From Polaromonas sp. (GTDB lineage: Bacteria; Pseudomonadota; Gammaproteobacteria; Burkholderiales; Burkholderiaceae_C), in contig JAKFXR010000049.1 in the NCBI GenBank assembly GCA_021731285.1, positions 1 to 57,763 of the forward strand: DNA of 57,763 bases, in the 5' to 3' direction. Below are positions 49,885 through 57,763 of this stretch, one piece after another (position 1 is the first letter of the stretch; each line of letters starts with the position of its first letter). A model generated the notes under the pieces. That model saw only the letters and a list, made by a program, of their open reading frames with translations, was not told where the DNA came from and searched no databases. A program made the position numbers and the translations under genes.

Positions 49885-50252
49885 ACCACGCCGCCCGCCG
49901 CGAAAACCCGTCGGGGCGCACTCGCCACGGTCTGGACTGCCGCCACCGGCAGCGGATCCCAGCTGAAATAAGCCGCGGCGCCTGCGGGTGGCCCCCAGGA
50001 CTCCATCACCAGCACCTGACCCGGCGCCAACTGCAGTTTGTCGCCCGCGCCCAGAAAGTGATCGCCACCCCGAACGCTCTCGTCGCGACTGGCGTTTTCG
50101 AAAGTCACCCAGACCATGCCGTGGGCAATACGCAACTCGCCGGGCTCACTCGGCCTCAGGGTCAAGGCACGGCCTTCACCCAGTTTCCAGCAGCCGGCCA
50201 CGGCATCAGCGCCGACCCGGGAGGGCAGAGAGTGTGAGTGAAAGGTGTGCAT
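49668..50252 (-). CDS. DUF2917 domain protein
   Basis: 194-aa protein starting at the ATG at 50252. The N-terminal half is a cupin-like DUF2917 domain: GCWKLGEGRALTLRPSEPGELRIAHGMVWVTFE, GGDHFLGAGDKLQLAPGQVLVMESWG. The C-terminal half (VVQPLRDLRLAFGMAAGASGRLVLGLAG...) is hydrophobic-helical and may associate with the membrane. Function unknown. It is divergent from a LysR gene, a pairing I recall as common in Burkholderiales. Its 3' end overlaps the TfoX-like gene by 217 bases tail to tail. Confidence 0.85.
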   Translation of the reverse strand: MHTFHSHSLPSRVGADAVAGCWKLGEGRALTLRPSEPGELRIAHGMVWVTFENASRDESVRGGDHFLGAGDKLQLAPGQVLVMESWGPPAGAAAYFSWDPLPVAAVQTVASAPRRVFAAGGVVQPLRDLRLAFGMAAGASGRLVLGLAGAALEAGLAILPRPLAGLIAGRARTGLAARAFSAQSSDSRAQCAIS

Positions 50253-50370
50253 GGTGTTCTCCTCAGAAGGCCGTTTTGGTTCATGGATGATTGCCGCAAG
50301 GCGCTTGGCAGTCCAATGATTTCGAGCTAAGCTATTCATTCCATAAACGCATTAATCAGCAGTTTTAGCC

Positions 50371-51354
50371 ATGTTGCATTCCCAAACCCATTTGCGCTCC
50401 CGTCCCATTTCCGCAGGCCAGTTGCGGGCCTTCGAAGCCGTCGCCCGGCACCTCAATTTCCGGGCCGCGTCGGAAGAGCTGGCGCTGACCCAGTCGGCGG
50501 TGAGCCGGCAGATCCAGACGCTGGAAGACGAGGTCGGGCTCAGCCTGTTTCACCGCCACACCCGCTCTGTGGAACTCACCGGAGCGGGCGGAGTGCTGTT
50601 GCGGGCGGTGTCTCCATCCCTGGAGCGGATAGACGGTGCCGTGAGGCAGGTGCGCCAAAGCGCAGGCCGCAAAAGTGTCTCGCTCACCACCTTTGCCTCG
50701 TTTGCCTCCATGTGGCTCATCCCCCGCATGGAAGCCTTTCAGCGCGACAACCCCGATATGGACATTCGCATTGATGCGTCGGACGTCGCCATCGACCTGG
50801 ACACCTCGGACCTGGACCTGGCGTTGCGCTACGGGCCTGCCGCCACCATGCCATCCGGCGCGGTACGGCTTTTTGGCGAACAACTGACCCCGGTCGCCAG
50901 CCCCTGGCTGCTCAAAAGCGGACCGCGCCTGAAAAAACCGGAGGACCTGGCGCACTTTGCCCTGATTGAAGCCGGCGACTCCCACGCCACCCACATGGAG
51001 TGGCTGACCTGGCGGCGCTGGCTGGCAGTGCACGGCACACCCAAGCTTGAGGGCAAGCGCTGGCTGTATTTCAACTACGCCTACCAGATGGTGCAAGCCG
51101 CGCTGACCGGTCAGGGCATTGTGCTGGCCCGCCTGCCCCTGATCGCCGAAAGCCTGGCCTCAGGCGACCTGATAGAGCCCCTGCCGCAATTGCGGCTGGA
51201 CTCGCCGATGGCTTATTGGCTGGTCATCGGCACACGCAGCGCAGCCCGCCCCGAAGTCAAGGCCTTTTGCGACTGGCTGATGGTGCAGGGTGCGCTGACC
51301 CGCGAGGCGATTGGCGATGTGCCGGATCCGGATACGGTGGATGATATTGATTGA
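50371..51354 (+). CDS. LysR family transcriptional regulator (GcvA-like)
   Basis: 327-aa regulator with N-terminal HTH (LRAFEAVARHLNFRAASEELALTQSAVSRQIQTLEDEVGLSLFHRHTRSVELTGAG). An effector domain of the GcvA/AmpR type follows, with SLTTFASFASMWLIPRMEAFQRDNPDMDIRI and DLDTSDLDLALRYG. It is divergent from the DUF2917 gene across 118 bases, so control of that gene is likely by the usual LysR logic. No T-N11-A box stood out clearly. It is followed by a 14-bp perfect hairpin in a gene-free stretch. Confidence 0.92.
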   Translation: MLHSQTHLRSRPISAGQLRAFEAVARHLNFRAASEELALTQSAVSRQIQTLEDEVGLSLFHRHTRSVELTGAGGVLLRAVSPSLERIDGAVRQVRQSAGRKSVSLTTFASFASMWLIPRMEAFQRDNPDMDIRIDASDVAIDLDTSDLDLALRYGPAATMPSGAVRLFGEQLTPVASPWLLKSGPRLKKPEDLAHFALIEAGDSHATHMEWLTWRRWLAVHGTPKLEGKRWLYFNYAYQMVQAALTGQGIVLARLPLIAESLASGDLIEPLPQLRLDSPMAYWLVIGTRSAARPEVKAFCDWLMVQGALTREAIGDVPDPDTVDDID

Positions 51355-51851
51355 TCTTCAGGATCACGCCGCGGCGGTGGTCCGCCCTGGCCGCCAGGGC
51401 TTAACTCCCCACTCCCACCCCTAGCCCCTCTCTCGCCCCGCTGGGCGAGAGAGGGGGACTTCATTTGGCCGCGTGTGATGCTCGCGCGTGCAAACATGAC
51501 TGTCCCGTGGTTCGACGATGACGCGCATCCGATCCCGCTCCCGCTCCTCCACCCCCCCTTCTGTATGCGCCGAGGAGCGCAGGGCCAGACGGATCAGGGC
51601 TGACACTTGTCTGAGCCGAAGGCGAGTTTGTGTCAGACCCCGGCTGGACCGAGCACCGCAGGTTGCCCCCGTAGCGTCAGCGAAGGGGGACGCAGACAGC
51701 AGGGTCGCCTTTTCTTTTGCTTACTTTTCTTTTGGCGACGCAAAAGAAAAGTGAGTTGCCGCCGGGCAACCCCCGGCTTGTTGGCGAACCACTAACGCAC
51801 GAAGCTCACGAACATGGATCCCGGATCAAGCCCGGGATGACAAGCCAGACC
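51355..51851. repeat. Gene-free, repeat-rich stretch
   Basis: About 500 bases without a credible gene. It holds a perfect 14-bp hairpin CCCCTCTCTCGCCC/GGGCGAGAGAGGGG (51425-51456) and a perfect 12-bp inverted repeat ACTTTTCTTTTG/CAAAAGAAAAGT around GCGACG (51723-51752). A GTCAT-type palindrome (51813-51841) matching those at 15247-15334 ends the stretch. The CT/GA-rich element near 51700 resembles multi-copy intergenic repeats of this bacterial group. Short open frames here are spurious. Confidence 0.75.
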
Positions 51852-52490
51852 TCAAACCGGCCAAACCACCCCTTTGTCATTCAGGATGGCATCCAGCGGC
51901 ACATCATGCGGCTCGGCCGCCAGGTCAGGCAGCCAGCCATGGCTGTAACCCAGCCCCACGGTCAACGGCCGCGGTGTCAAGGCGGCCAGCGTGCGGTCAT
52001 AAAAGCCGCCACCGTAGCCAAGCCGGAATCCCCCCGGCCCATAACCGACGCAGGGAACAAACAGCAGGGTGGGCACCACCAGTTCGGTGTCCTTGGGTTT
52101 GGGGATGCCGTAGGCGTCTTCTTCCATGGGGCAGCCGGGGTACCAGGCGTGAAAGGTCAGCGTCTTGTGCGCCTTGTTGACCACCGGCAGCCCGATGCGG
52201 CGCGGTGAGCGGCTGGCAATGCCTTCGCCTGCCGTCTGCGTGGCCCCGTCGGGCACCACCGGCGTTTCGGGTTCGAACAACTCACCAAGAATGGCATCCT
52301 CCTGCCAGCGGTACAGCGCGGGCAAGGGATCAAACTCGCCCTTGATCGGCCAATACGCGCCAATCACCAGGTCTTCGCGCCCTACCAGCCAGATCCGCAT
52401 CACGCGCTGGAGCAGGTCGGCGCGCTCCAGTCGGTCGGGCATGTTCAGGCGTTCTTCAATGAGGCTTTTGCGTGCGCTTAATTTGTCCAT
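51852..52490 (-). CDS. 5-formyltetrahydrofolate cyclo-ligase family protein
   Basis: 212-aa cytosolic enzyme of the MTHFS (YgfA) family, which converts 5-formyl-THF to 5,10-methenyl-THF using ATP. The diagnostic block is VPCVGYGPGGFRLGYGGGFYDRTL near the C-terminus. IGAYWPIKGEFDPLPAL and KHxxL-like VVNKAHKTLTFHAWYPG lie earlier. It has AGGA upstream of its ATG. The start codon is 9 bases from the start of the divergent lytic transglycosylase gene. The two promoters must therefore overlap the opposite coding regions. Confidence 0.93.
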   Translation of the reverse strand: MDKLSARKSLIEERLNMPDRLERADLLQRVMRIWLVGREDLVIGAYWPIKGEFDPLPALYRWQEDAILGELFEPETPVVPDGATQTAGEGIASRSPRRIGLPVVNKAHKTLTFHAWYPGCPMEEDAYGIPKPKDTELVVPTLLFVPCVGYGPGGFRLGYGGGFYDRTLAALTPRPLTVGLGYSHGWLPDLAAEPHDVPLDAILNDKGVVWPV

Positions 52491-52499
52491 AATGTCCTG

Positions 52500-54524
52500 A
52501 TGCTATCGAACTTTATTCAATCGGCCGTATTTGCCGGCCTCTCGTGTTGTGTGGCGCTGTCCGGCGCATGGGCTCAAACAGGCGGTTCGCGCGGTGACGA
52601 TGTGCTGCTGGAAATGGGCCAGGCCTTCAAACGCAACGACAAATCCAGACTGACGCAACTGTTGCCGCAAGCCCGGGGACACGTGCTCGAGCCGTGGGCC
52701 GCCTACTGGGAGCTCAAGGCACGCCTGGACGAGGCAAGCTCGTCGGAAGTGCAGGACTTTCTGGGCCGTTTTGCAGGCAGCTACCAGGAAGACCGTTTGC
52801 GCAACGACTGGCTGCTGCTGCTGGGCCAGCGCCGTGACTGGAGCGGGTTTGCCGCCGAATACCCCAGGTTCCGCATGGGCGACGACAGGGACGTGCGCTG
52901 CTATGCGCTGCTGGTCGAGCATCTGAAAAATCCCGGCGCCGATGCGCGCCTGGCCGAAGAAGTCCGCAAGATCTGGCTGTCCCAGCGCGAGGCCAGCGAC
53001 GCATGCAGCGCTGCAGCCTCCCGGCTCATAGGCGGCAAAGGCCTGCCAACCCACGACGCGTGGATCAAGGCCAGGTTGGCTACTGAGGCCAATCGCCCCC
53101 GCGCTGCGCGCGAGGCGGTCGAGATCGTCGCGCCCGAAGCCCTGCCGCTGCTTGCAGAACTCAACAGCAGCCCTGTGAGGTTTCTCAGCAGCAAGATGCT
53201 TGCGATCAGGGACGTGCGCAGGGAGATTGTGGTGCTCGCGCTGGTCAAGCTGGCGAGTACCGATGCCGAGGGCGCGGCACGTTTTGTCGAGGACAAGTGG
53301 GGCATGCAGCTCACCGGCGAAGAGCGCAACTGGGTGTGGGGCGCGATCGGCAGGCAGGCGGCCAGTCGCCTGAGCAGCGACGCGCTGGGCTACTTTGCCA
53401 GAACCACCAGGGATGCTGACCTCAGCGACGACATGCTCGCGTGGAAAGTGCGCGCAGCGCTGCGCGCCGGCCGCGAGCCGCGCTGGCCCATGGTGCTGTC
53501 CGCCGTCAACGCCATGAGTGAAGAGGCCCGCAAGGACCCGACCTGGACTTACTGGAAAGCCCGGGCCCTGCTCAGCAATGCGCCCGCCGCCACTGCCAGC
53601 GGGCCGGTCGCGCCGCAACGCGCAGAAGCGCTGGCGCTGCTGCAATCGATTGCGTCTGTGCGCGGTTTCTACGAGCAACTGGCACTGGAAGACCTGGGCC
53701 AGAAAATCACCGTGCCCGCGCGGCCTGCGGCATTGAGCCCCGAAGAAAAAGAAGCAGCGCGGCTCAACCCCGGCCTGAACCGCGCCGCCTATGCCATCGC
53801 CATCGGCCTGCGCCCGGAAGGTACGCGCGAGTGGAACTACAGCACCAACCTGCACCAGCGCGGCGGCATGAGCGACCGTGAACTGCTGGCTGCTGCGCAG
53901 TTTGCCTGCGACCGCTCGCTCTGGGACCGCTGCATCAACACCAGCGAGCGCACCAAAGTCGAGATCGACTTCGAGCAGCGCTTTCCCATGCCCTTTCGGG
54001 AGGCGGTGACCCAGCGCAGCCAGAGCATAGGGCTGGACCCGGCCTATGTGTACGGACTCATCCGCCAGGAGTCGCGCTTCATCATGGACGCCCGCTCCGG
54101 CGTGGGTGCCTCGGGCCTGATGCAGGTGATGCCGGCCACCGCACGCGAAACCGCGCGCTATATCGGCCTGACGGGGTTCACTGCCAACCAGATCAACGAC
54201 CGCGACACCAACATCCAGATCGGCACGGCCTACCTCAAGCGTGCCCTGGACGACTTCGGTGGATCGATGCCTCTGGCTGCGGCCGCCTACAACGCCGGGC
54301 CCGGACGGCCGCGCAACTGGCGCAACGGCCCGGTGCTGGACGCGGCCATCTGGGCAGAAAACGTGCCCTTCAACGAGACGCGTGACTACGTGAAAAAAGT
54401 GCTGTCCAACACCACCAACTACGCGGCCCTGATCAGCGGACAGCCGCAGTCATTGAAAGCGCGGCTGGGCACGGTCGGGCCACGCGACGCTTCGGCGCCG
54501 CCCGTTGACGAAAAGATGCCATGA
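52500..54524 (+). CDS. Soluble lytic murein transglycosylase (Slt70-like)
   Basis: 674-aa periplasmic enzyme cleaving peptidoglycan glycan strands to 1,6-anhydro products. Signal peptide AVFAGLSCCVALSGAWAQ, then a long helical superhelix (U/L domains, residues about 30-480). The catalytic SLT domain at about 505-640 has Glu in IRQESRFIMDARSGVGASGLMQVMPATARETA and ends NAGPGRPRNWRNG. It starts 9 bases from the divergent cyclo-ligase gene without a clear Shine-Dalgarno. The signal peptide fixes the start. A TTTGCTAT palindrome follows the stop. Confidence 0.94.
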   Translation: MLSNFIQSAVFAGLSCCVALSGAWAQTGGSRGDDVLLEMGQAFKRNDKSRLTQLLPQARGHVLEPWAAYWELKARLDEASSSEVQDFLGRFAGSYQEDRLRNDWLLLLGQRRDWSGFAAEYPRFRMGDDRDVRCYALLVEHLKNPGADARLAEEVRKIWLSQREASDACSAAASRLIGGKGLPTHDAWIKARLATEANRPRAAREAVEIVAPEALPLLAELNSSPVRFLSSKMLAIRDVRREIVVLALVKLASTDAEGAARFVEDKWGMQLTGEERNWVWGAIGRQAASRLSSDALGYFARTTRDADLSDDMLAWKVRAALRAGREPRWPMVLSAVNAMSEEARKDPTWTYWKARALLSNAPAATASGPVAPQRAEALALLQSIASVRGFYEQLALEDLGQKITVPARPAALSPEEKEAARLNPGLNRAAYAIAIGLRPEGTREWNYSTNLHQRGGMSDRELLAAAQFACDRSLWDRCINTSERTKVEIDFEQRFPMPFREAVTQRSQSIGLDPAYVYGLIRQESRFIMDARSGVGASGLMQVMPATARETARYIGLTGFTANQINDRDTNIQIGTAYLKRALDDFGGSMPLAAAAYNAGPGRPRNWRNGPVLDAAIWAENVPFNETRDYVKKVLSNTTNYAALISGQPQSLKARLGTVGPRDASAPPVDEKMP

Positions 54525-54526
54525 CA

Positions 54527-54549
54527 TTTGCTATGAAATATATAGCAAA
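54527..54549. repeat. TTTGCTAT...ATAGCAAA palindrome after slt
   Basis: TTTGCTAT (54527-54534) and ATAGCAAA (54542-54549) begin two bases after the slt stop. No T tract follows. It is very similar to the element after coq7 (11762-11784). Confidence 0.65.
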
Positions 54550-54683
54550 CATTTCCCGCCACCAAAGGGCAAGCAGCCAAAATTATCACGAACGGTAGCC
54601 GCGTCCCGCGCTGGCGTGTAGGTCTGCGCCTCTTCCGCCCCGCGTCCCCGCTCGATAAGCTTTGCACTTTGGCAGGAGACTCC

Positions 54684-55238
54684 ATGGAAACAACCTGGTG
54701 GCAACAAGTTGTGGGCACCATCGCTACAGAATTTTCAGATCTTCCCGACGCCACGCAAACCACACGCGTGCTGCTGCGACTGCTGATGGCAGGCCTGCTG
54801 GGTGGCCTGCTCGGCTGGGAAAGAGAGCACAAAGGCCAGGCCGCCGGAGTGCGCACCCATATGCTGCTGGCCATGGGTGCGGCATTGTTTGTGGTGGTGT
54901 CGGCGCAAATCGGCATGGAGCAGGAAGACCTGAGCCGGGTCATCCAGGGCATCACCGCAGGCGTTGGTTTCCTCTGCGCGGGCACCATCCTCAAGAGCGA
55001 CAAACCGGGCGAAGTCAAAACGGGCGACGTCAAAGGTCTGACCACTGCAGCCGGTCTGTGGCTCACCGCAGCCGTTGGCGTGGCCGCCGGCCTGGGGCGT
55101 GAGACCACCGCCGTGTTGGCAACGGGGATGGCTCTGGTGGTGCTGGCCCTGGTGCCAGCCCTGATGCGCCCCAAGGAAAAGCGGGTCCCACTGCTGGCCG
55201 CCAGCGACGACCCGAAGGGACCGGTGATCAGGCCTTGA
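54684..55238 (+). CDS. MgtC/SapB family membrane protein
   Basis: 184-aa inner-membrane protein with five hydrophobic helices. Family motifs are LLMAGLLGGLLGWEREHKGQAAGVRTHMLLAMGAALFVVVSAQIG and GVGFLCAGTILK...VKGLTTAAGLWLTAAVGVAAGLG. AGGAG lies seven bases before the ATG at 54684. An in-frame TTG at 54669 precedes that site and is rejected. MgtC proteins help growth at low Mg and acid stress and modulate ATP synthase or Mg uptake in pathogens. The role here is not evident. It overlaps the hemerythrin gene by 11 bases tail to tail. Confidence 0.92.
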   Translation: METTWWQQVVGTIATEFSDLPDATQTTRVLLRLLMAGLLGGLLGWEREHKGQAAGVRTHMLLAMGAALFVVVSAQIGMEQEDLSRVIQGITAGVGFLCAGTILKSDKPGEVKTGDVKGLTTAAGLWLTAAVGVAAGLGRETTAVLATGMALVVLALVPALMRPKEKRVPLLAASDDPKGPVIRP

Positions 55239-55671
55239 CGCGCTGGGACACGAACTCACCTTCATACTCCCTGGCCAGGGAGGTTTTCTCCGCTTCGCTG
55301 AGGACCTTGCCGGCCAGCTGGAAAATGCCCTGCTCTTCGTCCTTGAGGTGGTGATGAACCTTGTGATGCAGCTCACGCGCGACAACGATCCACGCCGGGG
55401 AGCTGAACTCGATTTCTTCGAGCTTTTCAACCAGTTCGTCCATCTCGTGATGCTCGGCAATCCCGTGGCGCGAAGGCTCCTGCGTCATGTCGTGGGCAAT
55501 CAGTGGCACGTAAAAAAAGCGCTCCTCCGCTGCAGCGTGCGCAGCGAGTTCGGCTTTGAGCTCCCTGAACAGGAGGTCACGCTCCTTGCTGTCGCCGGAA
55601 GTGGCGATCAGGTTGTCCGCAAGGGCGCGTTGTGTGTCGTGGCTGGTACGGAGTGCTTCAAAGATATTCAT
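55228..55671 (-). CDS. Hemerythrin HHE-domain protein
   Basis: 147-aa four-helix-bundle protein binding a di-iron centre. Ligand-like residues are His in LRTSHDTQRAL, the HAAAEERFFYVPL His/Glu pair, His in AEHHEMDEL and HHKVHHHLKDEEQGIF at the end. The ATG at 55671 begins MNIFEALRTSHD, the usual start of the family. The frame continuing to 55908 overlaps the divergent gene. Such proteins bind O2 or NO-derived species or serve in iron-centre repair. The last is only a family comparison. It is divergent from the NDUFA9-like gene. Confidence 0.92.
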   Translation of the reverse strand: MNIFEALRTSHDTQRALADNLIATSGDSKERDLLFRELKAELAAHAAAEERFFYVPLIAHDMTQEPSRHGIAEHHEMDELVEKLEEIEFSSPAWIVVARELHHKVHHHLKDEEQGIFQLAGKVLSEAEKTSLAREYEGEFVSQRVKA

Positions 55672-55798
55672 ACATACATTTTGGGGTGGGGATGGGACCA
55701 AAACTGTAGGCAGACGTCCCGGGACAGATTGGGACGACACCCCGGCGGCAGGCCACGCAGTGCTCCGGCGGGTGTTTAATGTGAGCAAGGGTGAACCC

Positions 55799-56788
55799 AT
55801 GAAAAAAATACTGATACTCGGCGGCTCCGGCTTTGTGGGCCGCCACCTCTGCGAAAAACTGATGCAATGCCAGTGGCGCGTGACGGTCCCCACACGGCGC
55901 GAAGCCAACGCGAGGGATATTCAGATGCTCCCGCTGGTCGACGTGGCGCCGGTGAACGTGCACGACGAGGCGGCGCTGACCCGCCTGGTCGCGGGACACG
56001 ATGCGGTCGTCAACCTGGTGGCCATCCTGCACGGCACAGGCGAGGCCTTTGACCAGGCGCATGTGCAGTTGCCGGCGAAGCTGGCGCGGGCCTGCGCCGC
56101 AACCGGTATCAAGCGTGTGGTCCACGTCAGCGCGCTCGGGGCTGATGCGCGCAACCCCGAAGGCGCACCCTCGATGTATCTGCGCAGCAAGGGCCAGGGT
56201 GAAGTGGTGTTGCGACAGGCCGAGCTGGCCCTGACTGTCCTCAGGCCCAGCGTGATTTTCGGCGCAGGCGACCGTTTTCTCAACGTGTTTGCCGGATTGC
56301 AGCAGGTGTTTCCCGTTATTCCGCTGGCAGCCAGCCATTCGCTTTTTCAGCCGGTCTGGGTCGAAGACGTGGCAGACGGCATCGTGTTTTGCCTGCAGGA
56401 CAAGCACACCCATGCCACGACCGGCCAGACTTTCGAGGCCTGCGGCCCGGAAATTTTCACGCTCACCCAACTGGTGCAGCTGGCGGGCCAGTTCAGCGGC
56501 GTCAACCAGGGTCGGGGACGACCGGTCATACCCCTGCCTGCGGCCCTGGGCCGGCTGCAGGCCCGCATGATGGGCTGGCTTCCTGGCGAGCCGCTCATGA
56601 GCCGCGACAACCTGGACTCCATGCAGGTGCCCAACATCGCCAGCGGCAACCTGCCCGGGCTGGAGGCCCTCGGCATCTCTCCGGCATCCCTGCGGGCGGT
56701 AGCTTCCACCTACCTTGGGCCGGACAGCGGCGGCGCGGGCTTGCGCAGCCACCTGACCCTCAGACGCAAGACGGCCGGCCGCTTCTAG
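55799..56788 (+). CDS. NAD(P)-dependent epimerase, complex I NDUFA9-like
   Basis: 329-aa atypical short-chain dehydrogenase. The Rossmann motif KKILILGGSGFVGRHLCEKL opens the protein. RVVHVSALGADARNPEGAPSMYLRSKGQGE and ALTVLRPSVIFGAGDRFLN match the NDUFA9-type subgroup, in which the catalytic YxxxK is present as YLRSK. GQTFEACGPEIFTLTQLVQLA follows. Bacterial members are linked to quinone or respiratory functions only by analogy. The start at 55799 begins the Rossmann fold. The longer frame overlaps the hemerythrin gene. Confidence 0.9.
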   Translation: MKKILILGGSGFVGRHLCEKLMQCQWRVTVPTRREANARDIQMLPLVDVAPVNVHDEAALTRLVAGHDAVVNLVAILHGTGEAFDQAHVQLPAKLARACAATGIKRVVHVSALGADARNPEGAPSMYLRSKGQGEVVLRQAELALTVLRPSVIFGAGDRFLNVFAGLQQVFPVIPLAASHSLFQPVWVEDVADGIVFCLQDKHTHATTGQTFEACGPEIFTLTQLVQLAGQFSGVNQGRGRPVIPLPAALGRLQARMMGWLPGEPLMSRDNLDSMQVPNIASGNLPGLEALGISPASLRAVASTYLGPDSGGAGLRSHLTLRRKTAGRF

Positions 56789-57024
56789 TTTTCCAGAGCA
56801 AGAAAAGCGACAAGCGTGGTGTCCCCTCTTCACCAGCCGGGGCCGCAGGTCCGGCTCCGGCGGCCCGCAGGCGCAGCGTTCCCGCGGGGGGAAGCGAAGT
56901 ACACGCAGTGACGAGCGTGGGGGCCCGTACAGGCATCAATCCGGCATCTTTTTCGCATCAATGCCTTGACCGCCGTGCAGTAGCATGACGGGCTTTTCAA
57001 GCTCACAAAAAAGGCCAGGCCCGT

Positions 57025-57714
57025 ATGCTCAAACTTTATATCGGCAACAAAAATTATTCGTCATGGTCCATGCGGCCGTGGGTGCTGCTCAAGCAGGCGG
57101 ACATTGCGTTTGAAGAAATCATGGTGTGGTTCGGCTCCGATCCGTTCACTGCCAACTCCAGCTTCAAGCAAACCCTCAAGGCGGTCGCTCCCGCAGGCAA
57201 GGTACCGGTGCTGATGGACGGTGACCTCGCAGTCTGGGACACGCTGGCCATTGCCGAGTACCTGGCCGAGAAGTTTCCCGACAAAAAGCTCTGGCCGCAG
57301 GACGTGCGTGCGCGCGCCCGGGCCCGCAGCATTTGCGCCGAGATGCACAGCGGTTTTGGGGCCCTGCGTTCGGCTTGCCCCATGAATATCGAGGCCGACC
57401 TGAGGCAGACCGGCGCCTTGATCTGGCGCGACAAACCCGCTGTGCACGCCGATGTGGCACGCATTGTCCAGATGTGGAGCGAGCTGCTCGCTGAGCACAA
57501 GGGCCCCATGCTTTTTGGCTCTTTCAGCATTGCCGACGCCTATTTCTCGCCAGTGGCCATGCGCCTGAAAACCTACGGCCTCCCCGTGCCCCAGGAGATC
57601 AGTGCCTACGTAGCCCGCCTGTGCGCCATGCCCGGCGTTGCGGCCTGGATGGACGGCGCACGCGCTGAGAAAGCCTTTGTTGAGGTGGACGAGCCCTACC
57701 GCTTGTCACGCTAA
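57025..57714 (+). CDS. Glutathione S-transferase family protein
   Basis: 229-aa cytosolic protein with an N-terminal thioredoxin-like domain (LKLYIGNKNYSSWSMRPWVLLKQ, where the Ser pair is the likely catalytic position, and GKVPVLMDGDLAVWDTLAIAEYLAEKFP). An all-helical C-terminal domain follows (GSFSIADAYFSPVAMRL). The NYSSWSxRPW motif marks a bacterial GST subgroup often annotated near maleylacetoacetate isomerase/zeta-like enzymes. Substrate unknown. The 236-base gap before it (56789-57024) shows no other gene. It ends 49 bases before the window edge. Confidence 0.92.
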   Translation: MLKLYIGNKNYSSWSMRPWVLLKQADIAFEEIMVWFGSDPFTANSSFKQTLKAVAPAGKVPVLMDGDLAVWDTLAIAEYLAEKFPDKKLWPQDVRARARARSICAEMHSGFGALRSACPMNIEADLRQTGALIWRDKPAVHADVARIVQMWSELLAEHKGPMLFGSFSIADAYFSPVAMRLKTYGLPVPQEISAYVARLCAMPGVAAWMDGARAEKAFVEVDEPYRLSR

Positions 57715-57763
57715 ACCACCGCACAGCCTCACGCTACGCCTGCGGTGTGCTTTGGACAGTAGG

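Noticed and set aside
51518-51754. Small Arg/Ser-rich frames in the gap after the LysR gene
   Set aside because: They lie across palindromic repeats with no ribosome-binding site and no protein-like composition.

Overview
The window is a gene-dense, high-GC chromosomal segment with no rRNA, tRNA, transposase, integrase or phage gene that I can recognise. Its gene content points to a betaproteobacterium of the order Burkholderiales, most likely Comamonadaceae (Polaromonas/Rhodoferax-like). The supporting features are an Omp32-type general porin, Coq7-dependent ubiquinone synthesis, TRAP transporters, a DUF2917/LysR pair, DUF3047 and DUF6279 lipoproteins, and short GCTAT...ATAGC palindromes scattered between and inside genes. 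Genus assignment is inference.

Layout. 0.1-8.6 kb (minus): a dipeptide-type ABC importer (two ATPases, two permeases, substrate-binding protein) with an M20 amidohydrolase inside the operon and a second substrate-binding protein upstream, behind a strong terminator. 8.7-10.8 kb: a DUF3047 lipoprotein and a porin. 11.1-16.9 kb: coq7, an OsmC-like gene, ilvA behind a promoter-plus-terminator leader, and cobT-cobS-cobC-like genes for the cobalamin nucleotide loop. 16.9-23.4 kb: a cytosolic 5'-nucleotidase, an SbmA/BacA-type exporter-like ABC protein with a monooxygenase-fold partner, queC, a TonB-dependent receptor and a CBS protein. 23.6-27.4 kb: slyD, an ECF sigma factor translationally coupled to two small CPxC membrane proteins, and a soluble hybrid histidine kinase.

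27.4-34.4 kb: an operon aroQ-dctP-dctQ-dctM-aroE-like-unknown-kdgK transcribed away from an IclR regulator with a perfect palindrome between them. It looks like uptake and catabolism of quinate/shikimate or a similar alicyclic acid. 34.4-39.3 kb: a BigR-type sulfide/persulfide locus (persulfide dioxygenase-like MBL protein, ArsR repressor, two YeeE/YedE halves, DUF442 sulfurtransferase/phosphatase, SulP transporter) with a 35-bp palindromic operator.

39.3-45.6 kb: glmS, an Lrp-type regulator, a periplasmic dipeptidase, glmU and a DUF6279 lipoprotein. Downstream of glmS are two extra copies of its last 12 or so codons, identical or nearly so in protein but changed at synonymous sites. 45.6-51.4 kb: small proteins, a Crp/Fnr regulator divergent from a BLUF blue-light sensor, a TetR/MBL pair with a 34-bp palindrome (the MBL gene also has a duplicated 3' end), TfoX-like and DUF2917 genes overlapping tail to tail, and a LysR regulator. 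51.4-57.7 kb: a repeat-rich gap, 5-formyltetrahydrofolate cyclo-ligase, a soluble lytic transglycosylase, MgtC-like, hemerythrin, an NDUFA9-like epimerase and a GST.

The candidates most worth follow-up are the glmS-tail array, the duplicated MBL gene end, the sigma factor with two CPxC membrane proteins, the small-RNA-like leader of ilvA, the BLUF/Fnr pair and the aroQ-TRAP operon with its unknown protein.
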